Positions 26,366-36,498 of a stretch of DNA of 64,000 nucleotides are shown piece by piece. The number at the start of each line of letters is the position of its first letter. Position 1 is the first letter of the stretch. The notes beneath the pieces were generated by a model. The model was given only the letters and a program-made list of their open reading frames with translations, did not search any database and was not told where the DNA came from. Location: contig CM043953.1 in NCBI GenBank assembly GCA_014529385.2, forward strand, positions 80,237,838 through 80,301,837, in the 5' to 3' direction. This DNA comes from Adiantum capillus-veneris (Eukaryota > Streptophyta > Polypodiopsida > Polypodiales > Pteridaceae). A program made the position numbers and the translations under genes.

Positions 26366-28357
26366 TGTCACAAACGGGAGCGCATAACAATATAAAATAC
26401 ATTCGGATAAATAGGATTTATCACTTATTACTGAAGCCAGAGGATATAGAGAGAAATAAATAGAGAGAGAGATAGAGAGTGAGATAGAGAGTGAGAAGAT
26501 CGACACAGTACTGGGACCAGAAGATGGGCTGGTCCCCCCCAGTAATAGTATCTTTATTACTGAGGAGAAGTCTATACAAGCACTTGAACCGAACGTATTA
26601 CCACGTTCGTTCTAGAATAAGACTTGATGGTTCCCGGAAGCCTCAGCTTCCGATTCCTAGGGCAAAACCCTATTCCAAGGAACTTCCGTTCCTTATTCCA
26701 ATTCCTCGAGAATCAAGGTTCTCGCCTCTGGATCTCACCTTCGAGACTCAGGGCATGGCATCCCTGCAACTCTTTTCCAACTCTCTTTCCAGAGTCCTCT
26801 TCCCGCAGAACAACTCTGCTTTCCCGGACACGAAGTCCTTACTTGGGAATCCCAACTTCCGGATCACAACTTGAGAGACTACCTCTCTCCGATCCGTGGA
26901 TCTACTTCCCAAACTCGGGTACGAAACCCTTGGGCTGATCTGGCTCTAGTTCCTCAGAGCGCTTTTCTCTTGCAGAGGCTCATGCCTTCCTCGGCTGCTA
27001 CTCCCTCACGAAGAGGAAGTACACCTGCAATCAAATACTCAAAGATCAGAACTTGAAAATCGTTACCTTCAAAGTCTCGACGCTCGAAACGCAACTCGAT
27101 TCTCGAAAAGCAATTCCTCAGAAGAGATCTCTCCATAGAAAATCCTCTCTTCCAATCCTACACACAAAAGAGGTGTGTTCTCGGGTTCCTTCTCGTAAAT
27201 CAGCCCCGTCTACGACGTTTATGGGCTGAAAACAGAGAAAAACAGCAACTTGTCGCGATGGAAACACGCTTCGTAGGCACTTCTTCGCGAGGGAACTCGC
27301 GCACTGGGTCTTGGCGACATCTGGTACACTTGGGGCAGCCATGGGCATCACCGGCAACGTCTTCTTTACGGCTAAAATCTGCAGCAGCATCTCCTCCTTG
27401 CAAAGATTGGTCCTCCCCTCTGAGTGAGGGCATGTGATGCTTTTATAGCTCCTAGCCACTAGCACAAATAGGTGCTCGCGTAGAGATCACGGCATTTTTT
27501 TTTTATAATAATTTTTTTTTTCTGTTCTGCCAGAAAAAGAGAGAGAGAAAACGCTGGCTGATCTGTTGCCTTATTTATCAGATGGCTGCCCACTTATTAA
27601 GTGGGCGGCCGGCGTATTTTAAAAAATAGTTTGAACCTGCCCAAAAACTCAATAAAACCTAGAAGTTAAAAACAATGCTTTCACAGCACTTCCCAGGCGT
27701 CCCTGGATGCAATCACATGCACAGTTGCAATGCAGAGATAGACTTCCTCGCGGGAAAGCATCTGCTTTCCCGAAAAGCAATCCCGCTTTCTCAAAAAGCA
27801 TTTGTTTTTCCTCAAAGTTTCCTATGAACCCATCTTCATTCAAGTGCTTGCTTTTTTCCTTGTGCACAATTCTAACACAGTTCGGAATTTCCTCCCGACT
27901 ATGGATATTCCCTTTCCGATGCACCCGTCACCCACCTTGTGACGCATCAGGAATACCCATCACCTAGTCCTTTCCTACCGAACTTACTGTACAATCTCCT
28001 TCACGATGCTCTATGTCACCCATCCTATGGCGCATCAGAGATGTCCGTTCCCGGATGGTCGGATACTTCTTTCCGATGCTCCCTGTCACCCATCCGATGT
28101 GACACATCAGAAGTACCCGTTTCTGGTGGCCTTACAGATGTTCCCGTTCTCAGTGCTCCCGTCATTACTTTGAATGACGCACTAGGAATACTCTGTACTC
28201 GGATGTCTCCAGTGAGAAACGCCCTCTCACTTAAAATTCCAATAATTCATTTAGAATTATTTTTCCTTGGTGTTCCAAGCGAGAAAACCCTCTCACTTAT
28301 AAATCCAATAATTCATTTAGAATTATTTTTCTGTAAGATAAAGCCAATTTAGCAACA
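26366..28357 (-). repeat. TE4 5' LTR
   Basis: 1992 bp; upstream LTR in element orientation. Confidence 0.93.
27440..27447 (-). promoter_or_regulatory. TATA box of TE4 5' LTR
   Basis: Minus strand TATAAAAG; identical context in both LTRs. Element transcription would start about 25-35 bases further left. Confidence 0.6.
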
Positions 28358-28677
28358 CTCTCTTTCTAGCGTTTTTGTGCCTGACAGTTCATTCTCTCTC
28401 TACCGTTTTTCCTCTCACCAGCGTTTTCTCTCTCTAGGGCGTTTTTGCCAATGATTGTGCTCTCTCTCTAGCGCTTCCTCTCTCCTATTTGCAAATCCAC
28501 TTGCAGATCGGCTAGCCGTGTTCGTTCTGTGGGCGATACGCAATTGGTGGATGTTTCCTAGGAGATTTGTCACGATAGACTCAAGTTCCATTGGCTGCTC
28601 GGTTTTGAGAGGAGGTTTGCTCACGATTTCAAATGAGATCATCACCCGATTCACCTTGTTTAGCTACAACTTTGACA
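28358..28677 (+). repeat. Old LTR, right half
   Basis: Starts with the second CTCTC of the TE4 duplication. It contains several CTCTCTC...GCGTTTT units (28358-28480) and ends TTTGACA directly before a primer-binding site. With 21361-21664 it forms one LTR in plus orientation. Confidence 0.65.
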
Positions 28678-28690
28678 TGGTATCAGAGCC
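28678..28690 (+). promoter_or_regulatory. Primer-binding site of old LTR element
   Basis: TGGTATCAGAGCC on the plus strand immediately after the LTR end. About 260 bp of leader-like sequence follows before LINE-B starts. Confidence 0.85.
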
Positions 28691-28959
28691 ATGGTGTGCC
28701 CTCGAGTCCGGATTGGTGATCTGTGCGAGTTTTTGGTGCTGAAATGTCGGGATGAAAAGAGTCTCATGCCGTGTACTGGGAAAAAACGAATCCCTCGGTG
28801 ATCAGCTGAAACAAAAGGGTCCCGCCAAAACCACTCCCGAGGGTCCCACTGCACTCGTTACAAAGGGCGACTCTCCCGAGTCCCAAGCGCAGAGCCTCCA
28901 ATGTCCTGTCTCAAAATCTGTCAGGTTGGATCCAGCACACAAATCCTCTCTCTGATGCC

Positions 28960-31695
28960 CACAATTCAAATCCGTTGAAAGTAGCATTCTGCTACCTCTG
29001 GTGCCTCATTAGCAACTCTATGGAGGTGACCTTCTCGCTGAACCTCAAAGAACATGCAAAGGCTTGAGTTGGAGCAGACCCGAACTGTGATGAGGACCTC
29101 AAGGCAAGTAAAGGCTCCCATCCAACTGGGAGCCGCCAGCTCGAGAGGTGTGTGCCACTCTGCTGGTATAGCCTCGACGATGTCCTGACACATGACCTGT
29201 ACCCCCCTCATGCCGCACATCTGCATGCTCTGACTCTCCTTAGGGAGTGCTGTAAACTGCCACCAGTCTCCTAGGGTGCGTGCTGGACCCTCTGCCATGA
29301 GACATGGGGTCTGCTGCCAACCATGTGACCTTTCTGTGTACTGACCAACGGGTTCCATGTGAGAGGCTGCCTCAAGTGCTCTTTAATGCATGTGGGCTGG
29401 TGCTGCTCAAGTCCCCCCCTCAATTGCTCCCAAGACCGAAGTAAGCTCAACGCAAAACGGTCCTCCTTTCTCCTGCTCAGGCCCACTTTGCACATCTCTC
29501 TGAAAATCCAACGAGTGGAAGGGCTCCAAGGGCCACCGGCGTGTGGAACTTGACCTCTGATCCGATGTAACAAAAGCTCTTTCTAGGGCTCCTCCCCTAG
29601 AAGAAGACCCTTGACAATCTGCTTCCCAAGGAGGGCTCTACTCTAGCGCGCTGGATTGATGATACCCAACCCCCCCGAGAGCAAGGTAAGGTGATGACCT
29701 ACCATGAGACTTTGGCCCGAGCCGACTGCGTGTCTCTCCTTGTCCATAGAAAGTTCCTGATCAGCCTCTCCAGTTGGCTGATACAAGAGCTCGAGAATAT
29801 CGTGCAAGTCGGCCCTACATGCTTGAGTCTTCAGCAAACTCAGCGTCCAGAAGCTCCTCTCCCCCGAATGGGTAATTGTAGGCCCACACAAACCAACCTC
29901 CTATGAGGCCAAAAAATATGCTCATTGCCTTTGTGTAGAAAAGAAATAGGAAGGCGTCAAGAGGGCAGCCCTACTGTACTGAGCGTGTAAGCATGAAGGC
30001 ATTCCCCTCGACCTCCTGCTAGCAACACGTGACTGTGAGCACACTTGTAGAGAGTAGATACCCCTCTGATCCATGCATTTGAAAAACCCATCCTGTGCAA
30101 AGTGCCCTCTAAGAAGTCCCAATCAACTCTGTCGTAGGCCTTCTCAAAGTCGAGAAGGAGCACCACAAGATCCTCTCCTCGCAGGCGAGCAAGGGCAGTC
30201 GCCTCCCAGAAGGTGAAGATGTTGTCAAGGATACTATGCTCCTTGACAAAGCTCATTTGAGTCTCATGTATGGTGCTCTCTAGTAGTGGTTGAATTTTCA
30301 AACTCAGAGCCTTTGCAAGAATTTTCTAGGCTGAGTTGAGAATGGTGATGGGTCGCCACTGCCGAATCTCATCAAGAGATCCCCCCTCCTTGGGGATGAG
30401 GTAGATCAAACCGTCGCTCATGCTCAGTGTCCAAAATGTGTTGGTATGCACTACATAGGTCCTATCCAAGCACCTCCCAGTACTCCAAGAAAAAGCTGGG
30501 AATCAAACCATTTTTTCATGGGAAACTACCACGAGGGAGTGCTTTGAGAGCCTCTTGAAGCTCCTCTGGTAGGAGAGGGCTCTCAAGTATCTGTCGCATC
30601 TCCTCAGTGATGAGGCAAGGCATCTGTGCCCACACTTGCTCTCTGCATGCATCCTTGCACTCGGACTGTAGCTCAACCGAGAGCAGCTCTCGGTAGAAGT
30701 TAGTAGCTACTACTGCCTGTATGTCCTCAGGCTCTGTGGCAATTGTCTCATCCTGTCTCCTCAATTGGTGAACACTGAATTCGCGTATGGCGAGGACCCA
30801 CCATCTCAAAAAACTCTAGTTACTTTGTCGTCCACCTTGGTCCATTGAGATGCCTGTCGATGGTAGGCAAACTCATGACGCCGCTCCTCAATGCTGATAA
30901 GCTCCTGCCAAGCCTATTGCATCTGTTCCTCCATCCAGGGACTACCTGGGTATGCTCTTGTATCCTCTGTAAGGAGGCAATGCCTCGACGTAGCTGCTTC
31001 TCCTTCTCTTGGGCCGCAGCTAGTCGTGCTGTCAACTCCTGGAGAAAGAAGTGACTAAGCTCCCTGAGGCCATTGGCCGCTCTAGCAGCGACGTCCCCTG
31101 TGCGTCCAAACTCTCGATCAACATTGCAACAATCTGCTCTCTAAGCTCTGTATCTAGCAAAATCCTCTCAGGGATGCGTAACATAACATTGCCACTCCTC
31201 TGCTTGTTTGCCAGGGTAAGGATCACTGGCTCGTGATCAAAGAAAGTAGTCCCTGCCCAAATGCCTACTGAACCACCCAAGTCACATAAGTGACACTAAC
31301 ATAGAAGCGATTTATTTTGGATAGATTCACTCCTCCTACTTTGCGGTCAGATTGGAAGAAAAAGAGGCTGTCTGAGGACCGTGCAAAGCCAGCATGATGC
31401 CATACATCCAAAATCCGCAAGGTGATACATAACCGTTTCCAAACAGCCAACTCAGTCCCATGTACAGTAGCATGATTGCCCCCAATCCTGTCCGAGGGAT
31501 CCTCAAGCATGTTGAAATCTCCCCCCCCCCAATGCACCACTGCTCTGCATGAGGTAGAGACTCCACCAAATGTGACCAAAACTCAGCCCGTGCACTGGCA
31601 TGGTTGGGCACATAAATGTTCAGAAAACCCACAAGGCAGCCATGTATCTGCATAGTGACCCACTGGGCCGTGCTTGGCACACTGATGCCTCTGCC
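28960..31695 (-). pseudogene. LINE-B ORF2, reverse transcriptase and 3' part (L1 type)
   Basis: Minus strand. From right to left: the end of the endonuclease (FLNIYVPNHASARAEFW, GGGEIS/DFN, SLFFFQSDRK; 31695-31030), then RT with LIYLIPKEGG, RQWRPITILN, the domain A block LLLDFEKAYDRVDWDFLEG (about 30150) typical of plant L1 elements, and a catalytic F-A-E-D at about 29855 where FADD is expected. SGGLGIINPAR (about 29660) is the post-RT GGLG block, followed by a tail to about 28966. Many stops and frame changes: dead copy. Confidence 0.85.
31691..31695. repeat. TE3 target-site duplication, left (CTGCC)
   Basis: CTGCC next to the left LTR and again at 35468-35472. Confidence 0.88.
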
Positions 31696-32202
31696 TGTTA
31701 GGTGCAGTGGAATGAATGTTTGAACTTTTCTCAAGGTGAGTGCTCCGAACTGTGCTCAAGGTTCCTTTTGTTCTTATGGAAGGGAGAGCCTTCCGTTCTT
31801 AATGAGAGAGTGCAACCTGTCGCCGAAGCCTGTTGTTCTCCTTGCTCATCTTCCATTTAGTGCTAAGCTTGGTTTGCTTATATATTATCTTACCCAATTT
31901 GCCCTAACTACTTTCCAACAAAAGTCACTTAAAAATAATAAGTAAAAAATGTGAAAAATAGGAAAAATAGGCTAAATGCACTGGAAAATTCCCCCGAAGG
32001 ATTCTGATGGATTCTGATGGGAATGCTTATGGTCATGCTGTGTGCAACTAGAGGATATGCTAAGTGTCTGGACATGCACAGTCTGTGAACAGACTCACAA
32101 AAGTGACAGATCACTTCTAAATTTGGACTGATTTGACTGACTGAACCCTTGTTGTGCTGTAGCTTGTTCACGGACACATAGGGTTGGATGTGTCATGTGA
32201 CT
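31696..32202 (-). repeat. TE3 3' LTR (short form)
   Basis: 507 bp. It matches both ends of the 5' LTR but lacks about 680 bp that the 5' LTR has (roughly 34400-35110). Confidence 0.85.
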
Positions 32203-32303
32203 TCCCCTCCTTTTCAAAGTGAGGTACTGGTAACGAGCTGTATGGCGTCGAGGGAGATCGCCAATAGCATCCAGAATCCTGGAAGGGACTCTTCACCGGC
32301 CCA

Positions 32304-32942
32304 CTATGATGTGTGGGTCGTGCGGTACTTGAATTTCATAAAGGTTTGCAACGTTTGCTTCTTTGGGCTGCGCCGAAAGTGACACAAAGTCTTCTGTGGC
32401 TCCTTCAATGCTTCAACTTCGTCGAGAGTCAAGCTTCTTTCTTCTTCAAGAATCTCCATGGCTGAAAACTCCTGAAACCATTTCCAACACAAAACCATGA
32501 ACATACCTATTTCATGTAAAGTGAGTGGAAAAAATATTGTCTTCCTTGAAGACTGTGCATGCAATGTAGATGAACAAAGAGACGGAGTGCTAACCCGTTC
32601 ACCACACACACGCAAACAATGAGATCGAATCTTGTCGTGCTGATCTAAATCAATCAACTCTGGCAATTCACAACGGAAATGCCCATGCTTGGTGCTCATA
32701 CTTTCATGTGCTCTTTCTACACATGTGCCATGCCAATGAAGAGACATGGAATATGACGTCCTTGAATGCATACTTTTCAGCTTTTCATGAACAATCCGCA
32801 TACATTCGTGCTCATTCATGAGTGACACGTGCTCAACGCACAATATGTCATGCCTAGGAAAAGAGATGACACAAAGACGTTGACGAAAATATAGGAACCG
32901 ATCACGAATGAAACACTCGAACAATGCGTGCGTATGAATCAT
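32304..32942 (-). CDS. TE3 hypothetical frame, C-terminal part
   Basis: 213-codon minus-strand frame, His/Cys-rich at first (HTHALFECF, RHDILCVEHV), with an acidic Glu/Leu stretch (EILEEERSLTLDEVEALKEP) near its end. No family recognised. It is in the same frame as the His/Asp-rich stretch at 33197-32961, separated by one stop, so both may be parts of one former protein. Confidence 0.4.
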   Translation of the reverse strand: MIHTHALFECFIRDRFLYFRQRLCVISFPRHDILCVEHVSLMNEHECMRIVHEKLKSMHSRTSYSMSLHWHGTCVERAHESMSTKHGHFRCELPELIDLDQHDKIRSHCLRVCGERVSTPSLCSSTLHAQSSRKTIFFPLTLHEIGMFMVLCWKWFQEFSAMEILEEERSLTLDEVEALKEPQKTLCHFRRSPKKQTLQTFMKFKYRTTHTS

Positions 32943-32960
32943 GCGAACACATAATACTTC

Positions 32961-33828
32961 CTATGAGGGTGCTTTGGACCTAGGCTTGAGAGCCAAGATC
33001 GGTTCTTCCTGAAGGGGTGCTTTGGACCTAGGCTCGAGAGCCAAAATCGATCCTTCGTGATTGATCGAATCTGCAACAAGGTTAGCTTCGCTAGAAAAAG
33101 CATCAACTAACACATCATCCTTGTGAACAATCACATCATCTTCATGCAACTCATCATGATAGTGAGAAATCACATCTTGATCATGCAAAATAATCATGCT
33201 TGTGAGAAATCACATCTGGATCATGCAAATCATCATTATCATGCGAATCATCATGCTTATCATTGTCATTCAAATCATCATCATGCAAATCATGTGTGTC
33301 ATGCTTTGGAGAAGAAGAGACTGAGAGAGTCTCCTTTTCCCGAATCTCTTGCATCTGTGCCTGAACTTGAGAAACGAGTCGCAAGAATTCTTTCATGTGT
33401 TGGTCGCTCTTTTCTTTGATGGCTTTGTTCTCGCGATCAAATTCTGCTTGTCTTGCTTTGTTCTCGCGATCAAATTTGGCTTGACTTTCTTTGTTCTCGC
33501 GATCCAATTTGGCTTGTCTTTCTTTGTCTTCCAAGTCATACTTACGCTCTATGGCTGCCATGCTTTCTTCGTATTCATGATCTATGTCTGCCATTTCTTC
33601 TTCATAGGCCTCTCTGTCTGCTTCTCTTTCTACTTTTCATGCTTCGCGTTCGAACTTGTTGTCCATAAACAACTGCGTGAACTCCTCCATAGGAGTTAGT
33701 GCAATCCTTGGCGTAGATGGGGAAGGGGGAGGGTCGGAAAAACCTCCTGGTGGGGAAAATTCTTCTTCGCCTCTCTCATGCTCATCACCTCCAAGCGAAG
33801 TATCCAATCCGCTTCGAGTGATGACCAT
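32961..33828 (-). pseudogene. TE3 coiled-coil and His/Asp-rich protein
   Basis: Minus strand. Start at 33828 (MVITRSGLDTSLGG), Pro-rich, one stop near 33638, then a highly charged helical part with three copies of a 12-residue unit (KLDRENKESQA, KFDRENKARQA, EFDRENKAIKE; about 33510-33410), a coiled-coil candidate. A His/Asp-rich tract (KHDTHDLHDDDLNDND and similar, about 33310-33130) follows with a frame shift, then two copies of ILALEPRSKAP (about 33060-32965). The position between primer site and 3' end suggests a gag-like role, but no gag domain or zinc knuckle is visible. Confidence 0.5.
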
Positions 33829-34268
33829 CCACTGAAGTCGTGGGTTCTTGTGGGTTCTTGTGGTCTTGGGGTCTTAAGTTCACGAGGAACTTGGGTTCTT
33901 GGGTTCTTGAGGTTCTTGAGGGTTTTCTTTCGCTTGCAATCTGAGTTTGAGAAGGATCTTCTCTTCACCGAGTTCTGCTCTTTTCCGCGAGCACACCCCT
34001 TGGCGGCCTTGTGCTCACACCAAGGTTGCTTTTTCCCACCTCACGTCGATTGGCCGGCTGCTAAGTGCACGGTCCGCTCTCAATGAGTGAAAAGAGGCAC
34101 AAGGGGAGGCTGGACAAGTCCTTCTATCCTGGGATTCCTGTCACTTTTCAAAAAAACGATTAGGAATCGACACGCCCAAGCGAACTTGGGTTCGTGCGAC
34201 CGCAACAAGCAAAAAGATTCTTGTGATTCTTGTGGTTCTTTCCTTGAGTGGTATAGAACACTGCCAAA

Positions 34269-34280
34269 GCTCTGATACCA
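34269..34280 (-). promoter_or_regulatory. TE3 primer-binding site (initiator tRNA-Met)
   Basis: Minus strand TGGTATCAGAGC, one base inside the 5' LTR. Confidence 0.9.
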
Positions 34281-34281
34281 A

Positions 34282-35467
34282 CATAAGGTGGAGCGGAATG
34301 AATGTTGTTCTTTTCTCAAGATGAGTGCTCTGTAATGTGCTCAAGGTTCCTCTTGTTGGAAGGGAGAGCCTTCCGTTCTTAATGAGAGAGTGCAATGATC
34401 ACTAAAAAAGTGAATGGACACTGTGCATGAGAGTGTATGAGACTGAGAGATAGAGAGAGGAGAATACGACACTAGACCATTGTAAAACCCTATTCCGAAG
34501 GACCCACTCTCGCCAACGAGAGTGGTCTACTATTGATTGCACAAACTGGTACAAACTGAATGCATGTGACTGACGCAAGTCTAGGCTAGATCGATAACGA
34601 CGATGGGGATGGCGAGACCGATCTAAGGCTTAAATCTGACGCTTTCTATCTGCTGTCCAAAAACGCTGATAGGCTGAATTCTGCTGGCTGAAATTGTTGA
34701 AGAATCTGCTCCTAAAAACGCTGATAGGGCTGGTTCTTAATGGCTGAAAACTGCTCGTCTTTAGGGCTGAAATCTGCTGGTCTTAGGGCTGAAATCTGTC
34801 GGTCTTTACCTGCTGAAAAACGCCATGAATGAGGGCTTTAATCATATGATGCTGAAAAACGCCATGCAAGGGGGGAACAAAGGCCTGAAGGAATCGCCCA
34901 AGGCTGAGATCTGTTGCGACAATGCTTGGATCAAAAACGCTAGGGCTGGGACTGTCTGTCGAGGATGCTTGTTAAGGAAAACGCCAAGGCTGAGGGAGTC
35001 TTTTGCTAGCGATGCTTGATGAAAAACGCTAGCATGGGGAGTCTTCTGCTTGGAGGGAAAACGCCACCAAGGGAGGTCTTGCTGAGAAGTTGTCTGTTGA
35101 GCGCTGGTGCTCCTGCTGCCTCTTCTGCCAATTAGTGCTAGTCTAGGTTTTCTTATATACAAACTTACTCAATTTGCCCGACCTACTTTCCAACAAAAGT
35201 CACATAAAAATAATAAGTGAAAAATGTCAAAAATAGGTTAAATGCACTCGAAAATTCCCCTGAAGGATTCTAATGGATTCTGATGGGAATGCTTATGGTC
35301 ATGCTATGTGCAACCAGAGGATATGCATCTACACTAAGTGTCTAGACATGCACGGTCTGCGAAGAGACTCACAAAAGTGTCAGATCACTTCTAAATCTAG
35401 ACTGACTGAACCCTCGTCGTATTGTAGCTTGTCCACGGACACATAGGGTTGGACTTGTCTCGTGACA
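34282..35467 (-). repeat. TE3 5' LTR (long form)
   Basis: 1186 bp. The segment at about 34640-35100 is built of diverged repeats of an AAAACGC...GGGCTGAAATCTGCTG-type unit (GCTGAAAACGC recurs many times). This variable block is missing from the 3' LTR. Confidence 0.85.
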
Positions 35468-35768
35468 CTGCCCATAATAGATTGCTGCCATGAGTCTGCA
35501 GTAGTCATACATACACATCCCTCAATGCTACCTGGCCCAAAAGCAGCTGACCAAAAGGTCTCATAGCGACCACGCAAGATCCGTCCACAACACCTGATAT
35601 GACTCTCACACAAGTGGTGCTCCTGGAGCATAAGCATAGCAATCGCTCCGCCCACAAGGCATCTCTGAAGCTCCTGTCGGAGTCGACATCTCTGACGTAG
35701 AAACTGGTGTCCACCTAGCCCCTACACATTCCATGAGACTATCCTCATGGAGCCAATGAGAGAAAGCT
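35468..35768 (-). pseudogene. LINE-B ORF2 start, endonuclease N-terminus
   Basis: Minus-strand ATG at 35748 begins MRIVSWNV, then a TAG, then GLGG and an LMLQEHHL block. This is the N-terminus of the apurinic-type endonuclease of L1 elements (W-N-V...Q-E). It is interrupted by TE3 at CTGCC and continues in frame at 31695. Upstream lies a foreign LTR (35769-36498). Confidence 0.8.
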
Positions 35769-36498
35769 TGTCACGAGAGACGAGGACAGGCACCACGTGC
35801 CAAAGAAAAGAGGAGACTGAACAAACTTTTAGCACTTCAATAACAACTAAACTGAAAGAGATGCACAACACACGAGACGGGGAGTGGCGGAGTTCCACCC
35901 CAAGAGAGCACTGGCCCAAACCTTGGCGCCCCTTCCGGTATTTTTTTATATTGCTTGAACAAGGTACAATGCCGATACTCCATCCTTTGCACCTTCATAC
36001 TGAAGCGTGCCAGAGAATGAGCCCTTGGCTCATATTAAAAGGCCCTTGGCCATAAAAAGCAGTTACATGAAAAGCTTTTAAACTCAAAAGCATATGATCC
36101 CAAAAATTGGCTTAAGAAGCTGCCAACGCATTTCACGAAAATCCGTACAACTGCCGCGTCAATAGCGCAAAGCGTGGAAATCCGTACTGTTTGCCACGTG
36201 GCACTGCCAACGCAAATCGCGGGCGTCCGTACAACTGCCATGTCATCATCTTCTATGCTTTTGTGTGTGTGTGTGTGTGGGGGTCCCGCTTTAGTTTATT
36301 CTCTATAGGTCCCTTGGGCCCCATCGAACGGGGTCCCATAAGTTGACGGGAACTTCTCTTTAGTAATAGACCACTCGGCAAGACTTTGCAAGTTGGTAAA
36401 ACTTCTTTTGCTGCTTCTTCTAGGATTTAGGCTTCTTGGCCGGGATTTGCAGGTTGGATCCGTTCTTCAGCGACTTGACACGTCAGCAATTTGTGACA
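35769..36498 (-). repeat. Solo-like LTR inside LINE-B
   Basis: About 730 bp, minus orientation, TGTCACAAATTG...CTCGTGACA. It matches the plus-strand LTR at 37825-38365 in inverted orientation. It splits LINE-B between ORF1 and ORF2. Flanking pentamers (AAGCT and AAGAC) do not match perfectly, so the duplication is decayed or the borders are off by a few bases. Confidence 0.7.

Larger units (their letters stand above)
21665..28357 (-). mobile_element. TE4: LTR retrotransposon with 2-kb LTRs and little coding capacity
   Basis: 6693 bp, minus orientation. LTRs of 1982 bp (left) and 1992 bp (right) begin TGTCACAAACGG and end TTTAGCAACA and are very similar. The initiator-Met primer site TGGTATCAGAGC is at 26364-26353, one base inside the 5' LTR. 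A purine tract (AAGTGAGAGGGA) abuts the 3' LTR at 23647. The 2.7-kb interior keeps only a gag-like scrap. It looks non-autonomous (LARD-like) and would need pol from a relative. Confidence 0.9.
31696..35467 (-). mobile_element. TE3: non-autonomous LTR retrotransposon inside LINE-B
   Basis: 3772 bp, minus orientation, TSD CTGCC. The 5' LTR (right) is 1186 bp and the 3' LTR (left) only 507 bp. The initiator-Met primer site is at 34280-34269, and a polypurine tract (AAAAGGAGGGGAAG) is next to the 3' LTR at 32216-32203. The interior of about 2.1 kb has no protease, reverse transcriptase or integrase. Removing TE3 with one TSD copy rejoins the LINE-B endonuclease in frame, which confirms both borders. 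Confidence 0.9.

Noticed and set aside
33123-33419. Plus-strand His/Asn-rich frame (repeated ATCATCATGCAA)
   Set aside because: It is the complement of the His/Asp-rich repeat in the TE3 minus-strand protein; the minus frame has the coherent context.
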